NCBI RefSeq assembly: GCF_014648595.1 | Contig: NZ_BMRK01000015.1 | Location: 759-64,758, forward strand | DNA: 64,000 nt | From: Nocardioides luteus | Lineage (GTDB): Bacteria > Actinomycetota > Actinomycetes > Propionibacteriales > Nocardioidaceae | Direction: 5' to 3' | Shown: positions 24,724 through 34,974 of the stretch, piece by piece | Layout of the letters: the number at the start of each line of letters is the position of its first letter | Position numbering within the stretch: the stretch's first letter is position 1 | Made by a program: the position numbers and the translations under genes | The notes under the pieces: generated by a model | What the model was told of the DNA's origin: nothing | What the model saw: only the letters and a program-made list of their open reading frames with translations | Database searches by the model: none

Positions 24724-25911
24724 ATGGCCAAGAGCCAGTTCGTGCGGACCAAGCCGCACCTCAACATCGGGACGATGGGTCACGTCGACCACGGCAAGAC
24801 GACCCTGACCGCTGCGATCACCAAGGTGCTCGCCGAGCGGGACCCGGGTGCCAACCGCTTCATCGCCTTCGACGGCATCGACCGTGCCCCGGAGGAGCTG
24901 CAGCGCGGGATCACCATCAACATCTCGCACGTCGAGTACGAGACCGCCACCCGGCACTACGCCCACGTGGACATGCCCGGGCACGCCGACTACGTGAAGA
25001 ACATGATCACCGGCGCCGCCCAGGTGGACGCCGCGATCCTGGTCGTCTCCGCTCAGGACGGCGCCATGCCGCAGACCCGTGAGCACGTGCTGCTCGCGCA
25101 CCGGGTGGGTGTCCCCTACCTGGTGGTCGCGCTCAACAAGGCCGACATGGTCGACGACCCCGAGCTGCTCGACCTGGTCGAGCTGGAGGTCCGTGAGCTC
25201 CTCTCGGAGTACGGCTTCCCGGGCGAGGACGTGCCGGTCGTGCGGGTCTCCGGGCTGAAGGCGCTGGAGGGCGACCCAAAGTGGACCGGCGCGATCGGTG
25301 AGCTGCTGGACGCGGTCGACGAGTACGTACCGGTGCCCGAGCGTGAGCTCGGCGAGCCGTTCCTGATGCCGATCGAGAACGTCGTCACAATCACCGGACG
25401 AGGCACCGTGGTCACCGGAGCCGTCGAGCGCGGCTCCCTGAAGGTCGGCGACGCCGTGGAGGTCGTGGGTCTCGGCCCGACGTTCGCCAGCACGGCGATC
25501 GGGATGGAGACCTTCGGCAAGTCGCTGGAGTCCGCCGAGGCGGGAGACAACGCCGCGGTGCTGCTGCGTGGCGTCAAGCGCGACCAGGTCCGCCGCGGCC
25601 AGGTCGTGGCGCTGCCCGGCAGCGTACGTCCCCACCGCAGGTTCCGCGCGAACCTGCACGCGCTCTCCACGGCCGAGGGTGGCCGGCACACGCCGTTCGC
25701 CGCGGACTACCGGCCGCAGTTCTACTTCCGGACCACGGACGTGCCCGGCGGGATCGACCTGGGCGACATCGCCCTGGTGATGCCCGGCGACACGGTCGAG
25801 CTGGGGGTGGAGCTGGAGAAGGAGATCGCGATGGACGTCGGTCTCGGCTTCGCGGTCCGTGAGGGCGGGCGCACCGTCGCCGCCGGCACGGTGACCGAGC
25901 TGCTCGACTAG
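24724..25911 (+). CDS. Divergent second elongation factor Tu
   Basis: GTP-dependent aminoacyl-tRNA carrier, 395 aa. All G motifs are intact: GHVDHGKT (P-loop), RGITIN in switch I, DMPGH (usually DCPGH) and NKAD. The three domains are complete, ending [17 protein letters not shown]. The protein departs from housekeeping EF-Tu at many surface and domain 3 positions (e.g. VGAG to VAAG near the C-terminus, a kirromycin-contact area). It is not in the usual str operon (rpsL-rpsG-fusA-tuf), so it is a paralogue like Streptomyces tuf3. Possible jobs are elfamycin tolerance or translation under stress. RBS AAGGA precedes ATG 24724. Confidence 0.85.
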   Translation: MAKSQFVRTKPHLNIGTMGHVDHGKTTLTAAITKVLAERDPGANRFIAFDGIDRAPEELQRGITINISHVEYETATRHYAHVDMPGHADYVKNMITGAAQVDAAILVVSAQDGAMPQTREHVLLAHRVGVPYLVVALNKADMVDDPELLDLVELEVRELLSEYGFPGEDVPVVRVSGLKALEGDPKWTGAIGELLDAVDEYVPVPERELGEPFLMPIENVVTITGRGTVVTGAVERGSLKVGDAVEVVGLGPTFASTAIGMETFGKSLESAEAGDNAAVLLRGVKRDQVRRGQVVALPGSVRPHRRFRANLHALSTAEGGRHTPFAADYRPQFYFRTTDVPGGIDLGDIALVMPGDTVELGVELEKEIAMDVGLGFAVREGGRTVAAGTVTELLD

Positions 25912-25924
25912 CGCCGATGAACAC

Positions 25925-25957
25925 GAACGGCCCCCGACCATGAGTCGGGGGCCGTTC
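25925..25957. terminator. Bidirectional terminator
   Basis: Perfect 14-bp stem GAACGGCCCCCGAC / GTCGGGGGCCGTTC with loop CATGA, between the convergent EF-Tu and thioesterase genes, followed by T-rich CGTTCT. Confidence 0.85.
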
Positions 25958-25962
25958 CGTTC

Positions 25963-26421
25963 TCAGCTGCGCGGGCGCCACCGCTTCCACAGCGCCTCGC
26001 CCTCGGCGCGGACCTTCCCGTCCCACTCCAGCCGCACCAACGAGGTGATCTCGTCCTCGCTGGCCTCCTTGGTCGAGGCGATGAGCGTGACGGGCTCCCG
26101 CAGCGGAGCGGGCCGGCGGTAGCGTACGTCGATCCCGGCGGTCACATAGGCCAGGGACTCCCCCTGGGCAGGCATCCAGCCGTTGAGGAACGCCTCCTGG
26201 TGCACCGCGGCGGCGCTGTGGCAGTCGAGCAGGGTCGCGATGATCCCGCCGTTGAGGAAGCCGCCGCCGTTGTCGTGCTGCGGCCACGGCTGGAACGTCG
26301 CGGTGACGCTCCCGTCCAGCTGCGGATAGCTCTTCAGCCGGAGCCCCTCGGCGTTGGCAGGCCCGCACCCGAAGCAGGTCATCGTCGGCCACCACTCGTC
26401 CTGCAACGCGATCATCTTCAC
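25963..26421 (-). CDS. PaaI-family hotdog thioesterase
   Basis: 152-aa hotdog-fold protein. Features: CFGCGPANAEGLRLK near residue 16 and the catalytic helix GGGFLNGGIIATLLDCHSAA (about 52-71) with Asn/Gly and Asp typical of the PaaI/YigI class. Expected to hydrolyse acyl-CoA thioesters in the cytoplasm; chain specificity unknown. Converges with the EF-Tu paralogue. Confidence 0.8.
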   Translation of the reverse strand: MKMIALQDEWWPTMTCFGCGPANAEGLRLKSYPQLDGSVTATFQPWPQHDNGGGFLNGGIIATLLDCHSAAAVHQEAFLNGWMPAQGESLAYVTAGIDVRYRRPAPLREPVTLIASTKEASEDEITSLVRLEWDGKVRAEGEALWKRWRPRS

Positions 26422-26437
26422 CGCGTCACCATAACCT

Positions 26438-27388
26438 TCAGCCGATACCCGTCCGGAAGCCGTCGCGCCAGGTCGCGTACGACGGCGACCAGCCGAGCTC
26501 CTGCTTGGCCTTGGCGTTCGAGGAGCCGCGTACCGACGTCATCACCGCGACGCCGAACTCACCGATCATCGGCCGGGCCAGCCAGGCCGGCAGCCGCATC
26601 GGGGTCCGGCCGCCGACCTGCTCGGCGAGGTGGGGCATCCACTGGTTCACCGGCGCCGGCTCGTCGTCGACGATGTTGTAGATGCCGGGGGCGCCGCGCT
26701 CGATCGCGGCCACGGTCGCCGAGGCGACGTCGTCGATGTGCACGAACGACCACACCCCGGTGCCGCCACCGACCACCGGCATCCGTCCCTTGCGCAGCAG
26801 CTCGCCGATCGCTCCCTCGCGGGAGGTGGCGTTGCCGGGGCCGTAGAAGTTGCCGTAGCGCAGCACCAGGCCTTCGACACCGGCCTCCGGCGCGGTCACC
26901 GCCTCCTCCAGGTGGCGGATCGCCGCGAGCGTGGCGCGTGCCTCCTTGCCGGGGTCGGCGATCAGCGGAGCGGTCTCGTCCTTGACCCAGCCGCCGGTGC
27001 GCTCCAGCGTCCAGCCGCCGCCGAAGCTCTGCGCGACGACCCTCCGTACACCGTTCGCCCGAGCCGCCGCCATCAGGTGGTCGGTGGCCTCGGTGCGCAG
27101 CCGGTTGGTCACGGCGAACTCCTCGTCCCACTTCTTGAGGTTGCCGCTCAGGCTGCCGAGGGCGGTGAGCTGGTGGACGACCACCTCCGGCTTCGCGACG
27201 GCGACGGCGACGCGGACGCTGTCGGCATCCAGCGGGTCCATGACGACTCCGTTCGCCCCCATGGCGGCCAGCCGCTCACACCCGGCGTCGTGGCGGGTCG
27301 ACCCGTAGACCTGGTGTCCTGCAGCCACCAGCAGGGGCACCATCCGGGTGCCCACCGCACCGGTTCCGCCTGCGATGAAGATGCGCAT
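26438..27388 (-). CDS. NAD-dependent epimerase/dehydratase (ECF41 partner)
   Basis: 316-aa extended SDR protein. The Rossmann glycine motif is at the start (MRIFIAGGTGAVGTRMVPLL), and LRYGNFYGPG near residue 173 corresponds to the active-site Tyr region. Start ATG 27388 (AAGGAACC upstream) rather than a much longer frame that would run over the sigma factor promoter. It is divergent from an ECF41 sigma gene and has a matching ECF41 promoter, the well-known COE arrangement (carboxymuconolactone decarboxylase, oxidoreductase or epimerase). Substrate unknown. Confidence 0.88.
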   Translation of the reverse strand: MRIFIAGGTGAVGTRMVPLLVAAGHQVYGSTRHDAGCERLAAMGANGVVMDPLDADSVRVAVAVAKPEVVVHQLTALGSLSGNLKKWDEEFAVTNRLRTEATDHLMAAARANGVRRVVAQSFGGGWTLERTGGWVKDETAPLIADPGKEARATLAAIRHLEEAVTAPEAGVEGLVLRYGNFYGPGNATSREGAIGELLRKGRMPVVGGGTGVWSFVHIDDVASATVAAIERGAPGIYNIVDDEPAPVNQWMPHLAEQVGGRTPMRLPAWLARPMIGEFGVAVMTSVRGSSNAKAKQELGWSPSYATWRDGFRTGIG

Positions 27389-27420
27389 GTTGGTTCCTTT
27401 CCTCGATGTCCGACCCGACC

Positions 27421-27447
27421 GACGAAACAGCGTGCGCTCGTGTGACA
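27421..27447 (-). promoter_or_regulatory. ECF41-type promoter of the epimerase gene
   Basis: On the minus strand TGTCACA (27447-27441), exactly 16 nt, then CGTC (27424-27421), matching the known ECF41 target TGTCACA-N15/16-CGTC. It lies 33 nt upstream of the epimerase start. Confidence 0.85.
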
Positions 27448-27469
27448 GCAGGCGTAACGTCCTGCGCTC

Positions 27470-28375
27470 GTGGACCTCGCTACCGCTCATGACGGGCTCC
27501 GCCCGCTGATGTTCTCGATCGCCTACCGCATGCTCGGCAGCGTCGCAGAGGCCGAGGACGTCGTGCAGGAAGCGTTCCTGCGGATGCACCGCGCTCAGCA
27601 GTCCGGGGAGGACGTCGACAACCTCGACGCGTACGCCACCACGGTCACCACCCGGGTCGCCATCGACACGCTGCGCTCGGCCCGCCACCGCCGTGAGCAG
27701 TACGTCGGCCCATGGCTGCCCGAGCCGATCCTGGTCACCGACGAGGACCCGGCCCACCGGTTCGAGTTGGACGAGACCGTCAGCACGGCGTTCCTGGTGC
27801 TGCTGGAGTCGCTCACCCCGGTCGAGCGCGCCGTCTTCGTGCTGCGTGAGGTGATCGGCTACGACTACGAGGAGATCGCCGCGGTCGTCGACAAGAGCGC
27901 GACCAACTGCCGCCAGATCTTCACCCGCGCGCGCAGGCGGGTCGCCGACGGGACGCCGCGGTTCGACCCCTCACCCGAGCGGCGCGAGGAGCTGGCCGCC
28001 CGGTTCGTCGCCGCCCTGTCGGCCAGCGACGTCGCCGGTCTGGAGCGGCTCCTCGCCGACGACGTCGTCTTCGTCGCCGACGGCGGCGGCCGCGCTCCCG
28101 CGATCCAGAAGCCGATGCTCGGCGCGGTCGCCGTGGCCCGTTTCCTGCTCGGCCTCATGCGTCAGGGCGAGCGCTTCGGCGTACGTCTCGAGCTCTCCTA
28201 CGCCAACGGGCAGCCCGCGATGCTGACCCGCGGCGCGGACGGCGCCCTGCTCGGTGTCGTCGCGCTGGACGTCGAGGACGGCCGGATCGTACGCCTGCAC
28301 AACGTGCTCAACCCCGACAAGCTCGGTCACCTCGGCCAGGTCGGCGACCTCTTCGCGCTGCTCGGCCAGCGCTGA
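27470..28375 (+). CDS. ECF41 (SigJ-like) sigma factor with SnoaL-type tail
   Basis: 301-aa extracytoplasmic function sigma factor starting GTG 27470. Region 2 (MFSIAYRMLGSVAEAEDVVQ, residues 13-32) and region 4 (YDYEEIAAVVDKSATNCRQI, about 138-157) are followed by a C-terminal SnoaL-like domain (about 180-295), which in ECF41 acts as a built-in regulator in place of an anti-sigma factor. The divergent epimerase is its expected target. The last 16 nt of the gene region are repeated downstream three times. Confidence 0.9.
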   Translation: MDLATAHDGLRPLMFSIAYRMLGSVAEAEDVVQEAFLRMHRAQQSGEDVDNLDAYATTVTTRVAIDTLRSARHRREQYVGPWLPEPILVTDEDPAHRFELDETVSTAFLVLLESLTPVERAVFVLREVIGYDYEEIAAVVDKSATNCRQIFTRARRRVADGTPRFDPSPERREELAARFVAALSASDVAGLERLLADDVVFVADGGGRAPAIQKPMLGAVAVARFLLGLMRQGERFGVRLELSYANGQPAMLTRGADGALLGVVALDVEDGRIVRLHNVLNPDKLGHLGQVGDLFALLGQR

Positions 28376-28411
28376 GACCGGCCAGCGCTGAGCCCGACCA
28401 GCGCTGAGCCC
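28364..28411 (+). repeat. Three tandem 16-nt units at end of ECF41 gene
   Basis: GGCCAGCGCTGAGACC, GGCCAGCGCTGAGCCC and GACCAGCGCTGAGCCC follow one another. The first contains the TGA stop of the sigma factor, so the repeats would supply backup stops in other frames. Likely slippage product. Confidence 0.8.
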
Positions 28412-28427
28412 GACCCGACCGAAGCCG

Positions 28428-28838
28428 TCAGCCGTCGAGGTGGCTGCGCAGCGACTGGTCGACCAGCGGTCGACCCAGCCGACCGTCGGCGAGCGCTTCG
28501 CGCAGCGTGCCGACGGAGTCGAGATCACCGACGAGGGCGACGAGCTCGCCGACCTCATCGGTCATCTCGGCAGGGGTGGTCGCCGCGACCCGCCGGTCGA
28601 GCAGGAGCGGGCAGTCGACAGCGCCGCCCTCCGGCTCCGGATGACCCAGGGCAGCGACCCAGCACCCGATCTCGAAGAGCAGCGGCGCCGTCGGTCCGGC
28701 GCCCTTGGCGCGCAGGTCGACGTACCAGACGATGTCGTCCTTCTTGGGGTCACCGAGCCGGTGGTGGCCCTTGCGCAGCGGCATTCCGCCAGCCTTGAAC
28801 GCCTTGCTCGCCGCTGTCCGGGCCGCCTTCTGGTCCAC
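28428..28838 (-). CDS. Hypothetical protein (136 aa)
   Basis: Soluble alpha/beta protein. N-terminus MDQKAARTAASKAFKAGGMP, followed by a strand-rich centre (DDIVWYVDLRAKGAGPTAPL) and acidic helical C-terminus. It loosely resembles DUF4304-type proteins, but I cannot confirm that. It starts 8 nt downstream of parE's stop on the same strand and may be transcribed with it. Confidence 0.6.
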   Translation of the reverse strand: MDQKAARTAASKAFKAGGMPLRKGHHRLGDPKKDDIVWYVDLRAKGAGPTAPLLFEIGCWVAALGHPEPEGGAVDCPLLLDRRVAATTPAEMTDEVGELVALVGDLDSVGTLREALADGRLGRPLVDQSLRSHLDG

Positions 28839-28846
28839 CGTCGCGC

Positions 28847-30916
<2,070 letters not shown>

Positions 30917-31321
30917 GATCGGCTCCTGGCTGTGCTGCGTTGCTGCTCGTGGGGTTCTCGGGGCGTCACCGAGGTGCTGCTGAGTAGAAATCTACCGCGC
31001 GACACGCCCGGCTCTGACGGAGGCACGCGGCAACAGGGCACGCGCCGCCGGGCGGCACAGGACGCGTCGTGATCGGTCCGTTACGCGGAACTTGCGGGTT
31101 TCGATGCACGAAATGATCAGTCGACAGGTAAGAATGTCTGTCACGGACAGCGATGTCCCGCGGGGTAGGTCCGACCCGGGCCCCCAGCCAGGAGCGACAA
31201 CTGCAAGGATTAGAGGTGCGACGGAGGTAAGAGTCCGCGAAGAGATGCCAGCCATCTGGGGAATCTTCTACGGCTCACGTACGTTATCCCGGCGCAATCA
31301 TGATTCAGAAATGAGGCCGAT
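30917..31321. other. Intergenic region between parE and DUF7455 gene
   Basis: 405 nt without a credible gene. It must hold the two divergent promoters. I see a small hairpin CTGTC-ACG-GACAG near 31137-31149 and no other clear signals. Confidence 0.5.
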
Positions 31322-31528
31322 GTGACCACTGCCGTTGCCACCAGCTCGCCGCTCACCTCCGAGGACCGTTGCGACCGGTGCGGGGCGCAGGCCTACGTAC
31401 GTGCGGAGCTCCACTCCGGCGGCGAACTGCTGTTCTGTGCCCACCACGCCCGCGAGCACGGCGAGAAGCTCAAGGAGATCGCCAGCTCGATCACCGACGA
31501 GACGCACAAGCTCACCGAGAAGAACTGA
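31322..31528 (+). CDS. DUF7455 zinc-ribbon-like protein
   Basis: 68-aa protein starting GTG 31322. One metal site is likely: CDRCGAQAYV and, later, LLFCAHHAREHGEKL (C..C..C-x-H-H). Conserved actinobacterial gene found near sigA/parE/sigB. Role unknown. Ends at a strong terminator. Confidence 0.8.
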   Translation: MTTAVATSSPLTSEDRCDRCGAQAYVRAELHSGGELLFCAHHAREHGEKLKEIASSITDETHKLTEKN

Positions 31529-31543
31529 TCACCCACCGACTCC

Positions 31544-31578
31544 CCGGAGGCCCGGACCACGACGGTCCGGGCCTCCGG
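31544..31578 (+). terminator. Rho-independent terminator
   Basis: Perfect 15-bp stem CCGGAGGCCCGGACC / GGTCCGGGCCTCCGG with loop ACGAC, after the DUF7455 gene. Confidence 0.85.
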
Positions 31579-31612
31579 CGCATTTAGCCCGCAGTGCGAC
31601 TAAGGTCACCCC

Positions 31613-32098
31613 GTGAGTCTCGTCGAAGTCCTCGTCGCGCTGGTGATCGCCTTCGGCATCGCCGGCATCATCGTCCCGATCCTCCCCGGCGGTGCACTGC
31701 TCGTCGCTGCGGCGATCCTGGGCTGGGCCATCTGGCTGGGCGAGCCCACCGGGTGGGTGATCTTCGCCATATCCGCGGTCTTCATCGCCATCGGGCTGAT
31801 CACCAAGTACGCCATCCCCGGCAAGCGCCTCAAGGACTCCGGGATGCCGCTCTCCACCCAGGTCGTCGGCGCGATCCTGGCGATCGTCGGCTTCTTCGTG
31901 ATCCCGGTCGTCGGCGTCTTCGTGGGCTTCCCCCTGGGCGTCTTCCTCGCCGAACTGCGCCGCCACGGCGGCAGCGCGGGGCAGGCCTGGGCCTCGACCT
32001 GGACCGCGATGAAGGCGGTCGGCCTCTTCATCGTGATCGATGCCGTCGCCGCGACGCTCGCCACGATCACCTGGGTCGTGGGTCTGTTCATCACCTGA
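31613..32098 (+). CDS. DUF456 membrane protein
   Basis: 161 aa with four or five hydrophobic helices (VLVALVIAFGIAGIIVPILP first; VVGAILAIVGFFVIPVVGVF third). Contains the family signature P-x-L-P-G-G. Small membrane protein of unknown role, widespread in bacteria. Starts GTG 31613 after the terminator. Confidence 0.85.
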   Translation: MSLVEVLVALVIAFGIAGIIVPILPGGALLVAAAILGWAIWLGEPTGWVIFAISAVFIAIGLITKYAIPGKRLKDSGMPLSTQVVGAILAIVGFFVIPVVGVFVGFPLGVFLAELRRHGGSAGQAWASTWTAMKAVGLFIVIDAVAATLATITWVVGLFIT

Positions 32099-32139
32099 GC
32101 CACACCCAGGGAGACCTCTCCGCGTCGCTATAGTCGAGT

Positions 32140-32157
32140 GACTTAGTTTTCTAAGTC
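32140..32157. promoter_or_regulatory. Dyad upstream of SsuABC-like operon
   Basis: GACTTAG (32140-32146), TTTT, CTAAGTC (32151-32157): a perfect 7-bp dyad 31 nt before the ATPase start. Could be an operator or a leader hairpin. Regulator unknown. Confidence 0.5.
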
Positions 32158-32187
32158 GACTCTGACGACCACACCTGGAGGCCCTCC

Positions 32188-32946
32188 GTGTCCATGCTCG
32201 AGGTCAGCGACGTACGCCTCGGCTACGTCGTCGACGGCGAGCCGCACCTCGCCGTGGGCGGGGTGTCGTTCGCCATCCCCCGCGGATCCACGACGATGCT
32301 GCTCGGCCCGTCCGGCTGCGGGAAGTCGACCATCCTGAAGGCCGCCGCCGGGTTCCTGCAGCCCTGGTCGGGCACGATCACCGTCGACGGCCGCGCCGCC
32401 TCCGCGGCACCCGGCCCCGACCGGGCCGTCGTCTTCCAGGAGTTCGACCAGCTCTTCCCCTGGCGCACCGTGGGGGGCAACCTGGAGTTCCCGCTGCGCG
32501 CCAACGGCCGCACGCGCGAGCAGGCCCGCGAGCGCGCCGGCCACTGGCTCTCGGTGATGGGACTCGACCACGCCGCGACCCGCTTCCCCCATCAGCTCTC
32601 GGGCGGCATGAAGCAGCGCGTCGCGATCGCCCGTGCGCTGGCGCTCGAGCCCGACGTGCTCCTGATGGACGAGCCCTTCGGAGCCCTCGACGCGCAGACC
32701 CGCGACCGGCTCCAGCGCGAGCTCAAGCAGGTCGCCGCAGACACCGGGATCACCGTCCTGTTCGTCACCCACAGCATCTCCGAGGCCGTCTACGTCGGCG
32801 ACCAGGTGGTCGTCTTGTCGACGCCCCCGTCCGACGTCGTCGAGACCCTCGACGTACGCGGCCTCGACGACCCGACCGAAGCAGCCTTCGTCGCGGCGCA
32901 GACCCGGCTGCGGTCGCTGCTCGCCGGGGACGAGGTGGCGGCATGA
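32188..32946 (+). CDS. ABC importer ATPase (SsuB/TauB/NrtD type)
   Basis: 252-aa ATPase with Walker A GPSGCGKST (40-48), signature LSGGMKQR and Walker B LLMDEPFGALD. GTG 32188 has GGAGG upstream; ATG 32194 is also possible. The PFGALD ending is typical of the nitrate/sulfonate/taurine/pyrimidine-type importers. Overlaps the permease start by 4 nt. Substrate is an aliphatic sulfonate, nitrate or thiamin-pyrimidine-like compound; sequence alone does not decide. Confidence 0.88.
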   Translation: MSMLEVSDVRLGYVVDGEPHLAVGGVSFAIPRGSTTMLLGPSGCGKSTILKAAAGFLQPWSGTITVDGRAASAAPGPDRAVVFQEFDQLFPWRTVGGNLEFPLRANGRTREQARERAGHWLSVMGLDHAATRFPHQLSGGMKQRVAIARALALEPDVLLMDEPFGALDAQTRDRLQRELKQVAADTGITVLFVTHSISEAVYVGDQVVVLSTPPSDVVETLDVRGLDDPTEAAFVAAQTRLRSLLAGDEVAA

Positions 32947-33800
32947 CGCAGACCGCTCCCCCGCCCACCGCGGCGGCCACCGGCCCCGACGTGCCCGCCG
33001 ACGTCGCCCGCCGGGCCCCGCGCTGGGGTGACCTGCCGACCGTCGTACGCCGCGGCCTCCTGCTCCTCGTCCTGCTGGTGGCCTGGGATCTCGGAGTCCG
33101 CTTCGGCGGGGTCAGCCCGCTCGTGCTCGTCGGGCCGCTCGAGGTGGCCGAGGCGATGGTCGAGGGCGTACGCAGCGGAGCGCTGCTCGACTCGACCCTG
33201 CTGACGCTGCGCATCCTCGGCCAGGCGCTCGCCATCGGGATCGTGGCCGCGGCCGTGCTGACCACGCTGGCCACCTGGACCACGATCGGGGAGGACCTGC
33301 TGGTCCTGCTCACCTCGATGCTCAACCCGCTCCCGGCCGTCGCGATCCTGCCGCTGGCGATGCTGTGGTTCGGCATCAACACCACCGCCCTGATCGTGGT
33401 GATCGCCAACGCGGTGATCTGGCCGATCGCGATCAACGTGAGCCAGGGCTTCCGCACCGCCAACCCGACCGTCGTCGCGGTCGGTCGCAACATCGGGCTG
33501 CGCGGCGTACGCCTGGTCTGGTACGTCCTCGTCCCCGCCGCGCTCCCCCACACCGTCTCCGGGCTGAAGAGCGCCTGGGCCTTCGGCTGGCGCACCATCA
33601 TCGCCGCCGAGCTGGTCTTCGGCGTGGCCGGCGAGGGCGGTGGGCTGGGCTACTTCATCAACAACGCCAAGACCTACCTGCACATCGCCGACGCCTTCGC
33701 CGGGCTGGTCACGATCGCGCTCATCGGGATCTGCTTCGACCTCGTCTTCACCTGGCTGGAGCGCCGCACGGTCGTCCGCTGGGGCATGAAGACCGCCTGA
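32943..33800 (+). CDS. ABC importer permease (SsuC/TauC type)
   Basis: 285 aa, six membrane helices of the BPD_transp_1 fold. The EAA loop with coupling helix is around RTANPTVVAVGRNIGLRGVR (about 175-195). Translationally coupled to the ATPase (ATGA overlap) and followed after 47 nt by the binding protein. Confidence 0.88.
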   Translation: MTQTAPPPTAAATGPDVPADVARRAPRWGDLPTVVRRGLLLLVLLVAWDLGVRFGGVSPLVLVGPLEVAEAMVEGVRSGALLDSTLLTLRILGQALAIGIVAAAVLTTLATWTTIGEDLLVLLTSMLNPLPAVAILPLAMLWFGINTTALIVVIANAVIWPIAINVSQGFRTANPTVVAVGRNIGLRGVRLVWYVLVPAALPHTVSGLKSAWAFGWRTIIAAELVFGVAGEGGGLGYFINNAKTYLHIADAFAGLVTIALIGICFDLVFTWLERRTVVRWGMKTA

Positions 33801-33847
33801 CCTCCGCCATCTCCCCCGTCGCCCTCCCCACACCAAGGAGCTCCACC

Positions 33848-34843
33848 ATGTCCATTCGTCGATCCCGTCGCCGCGTGCGCGGCTTGGCAGGCGCCTGCGC
33901 TGCCACGCTGCTCGCAAGCGTGCTCACCGCCTGCGGAGCCGGCGCCTCCGACGGCCCGGCCGAGACCGTCACGATCGGCTACCAGCCGGGGCTGGGCTAC
34001 TCGACGCTGCTGCTGATGAAGGAGCAGGGCGTGCTGGAGGAGGCGCTGCCCGACACCGAGATCACCTGGCGCGAGCTCGACTCCGGTGGCGCGCTGCGCG
34101 ACGCCGTCATCGCCGGCGACGTGCAGATCGCCGCGATGGGTGCCTCGCCGTTCCTGGTCGGCGTCGACGCCGGCGTCGGCTGGAAGACCGTCGCCGCGAT
34201 GAACCAGATGAACCTCCAGCTCATGGTCAAGGACCCCGCGATCAAGACGCTGAAGGACCTTCCGAAGGACGCCAAGATCGCCATGCCGGCACCCGACTCC
34301 ATCCAGTCGCTGCCGCTGCGCAAGGCGGCCGGGGAGCAGCTCGGCGACCCGCGCGCGCTCGACCAGGCCATCGTCGGCATGGGCCACCCCGACGGCCTCC
34401 AGGCGCTCGTCTCCGGCCAGATCACCGGCCACCTCACCGCCCCGCCGTTCGTGGCGCAGGAGGCCGCCGCCGGCGCCCACCCGATCCTGAAGAGCTATGA
34501 CCTCTTCGGCCGCACCACCTTCAACGCGATCTACGCCAAGCCCGACTTCCTCGACGCCAACCCCGAGTTCACCGAGGCCTTCTACGCGGCGCTGAAGGAG
34601 TCCAACACCCTGTTGAACGACGACCCGGACAAGGCCGCCGAGCTCCTCTCCGCCGAGTCCGAGGGCGAGCTCAGCGCCGACGAGGTCAAGACCCAGATCA
34701 CCGACCCCGACGTCACCTGGTCGCTCACCCCGACCGGCTTCGACGAGTTCGCCGAGTTCATGGCGTCGGTCGAGATGATCAAGAAGGCTCCTGCCGCCGA
34801 GGACGTCTACGTCGACAACGAGTTCAGCGCAGACGTCGGCTGA
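33848..34843 (+). CDS. ABC importer substrate-binding lipoprotein
   Basis: 331 aa. Lipoprotein signal: Arg-rich n-region, hydrophobic ACAATLLASVLTAC with Cys near residue 29. Mature part is the NMT1/SsuA-type periplasmic-binding fold (TVTIGYQPGLGYSTLLLMKE at the start, AMGASPFLVGVDAG, and GMGHPDGLQALVSGQITGHL). Shine-Dalgarno AAGGAG precedes ATG 33848. Completes a three-gene importer. Likely ligand is small sulfonate, nitrate or similar; not determined. Confidence 0.85.
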   Translation: MSIRRSRRRVRGLAGACAATLLASVLTACGAGASDGPAETVTIGYQPGLGYSTLLLMKEQGVLEEALPDTEITWRELDSGGALRDAVIAGDVQIAAMGASPFLVGVDAGVGWKTVAAMNQMNLQLMVKDPAIKTLKDLPKDAKIAMPAPDSIQSLPLRKAAGEQLGDPRALDQAIVGMGHPDGLQALVSGQITGHLTAPPFVAQEAAAGAHPILKSYDLFGRTTFNAIYAKPDFLDANPEFTEAFYAALKESNTLLNDDPDKAAELLSAESEGELSADEVKTQITDPDVTWSLTPTGFDEFAEFMASVEMIKKAPAAEDVYVDNEFSADVG

Positions 34844-34900
34844 CATCTCGGGCAGAGTCCGTGGAGTTCGACGAGAACTCGGCCTGCATCGACACCCCGG

Positions 34901-34954
34901 TCGGTGATGCATGCTTGACATGGTGACCCGGACAGGGTCGGGTTGGATCACCGA
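34901..34954 (+). promoter_or_regulatory. Inverted repeat in leader of amino-acid permease
   Basis: TCGGTGAT (34901-34908) and ATCACCGA (34947-34954) are perfect 8-nt arms. Between them ACCCGGACAGGGT forms a smaller hairpin. The TTG start of the permease is 20 nt downstream. Confidence 0.4.
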
Positions 34955-34974
34955 CAACCCATTCGGGAGGCACC

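Noticed and set aside
26438-27757. 439-aa version of the epimerase
   Set aside because: The extra N-terminal part would run through the ECF41 promoter and into the sigma gene; ATG 27388 starts the Rossmann motif.
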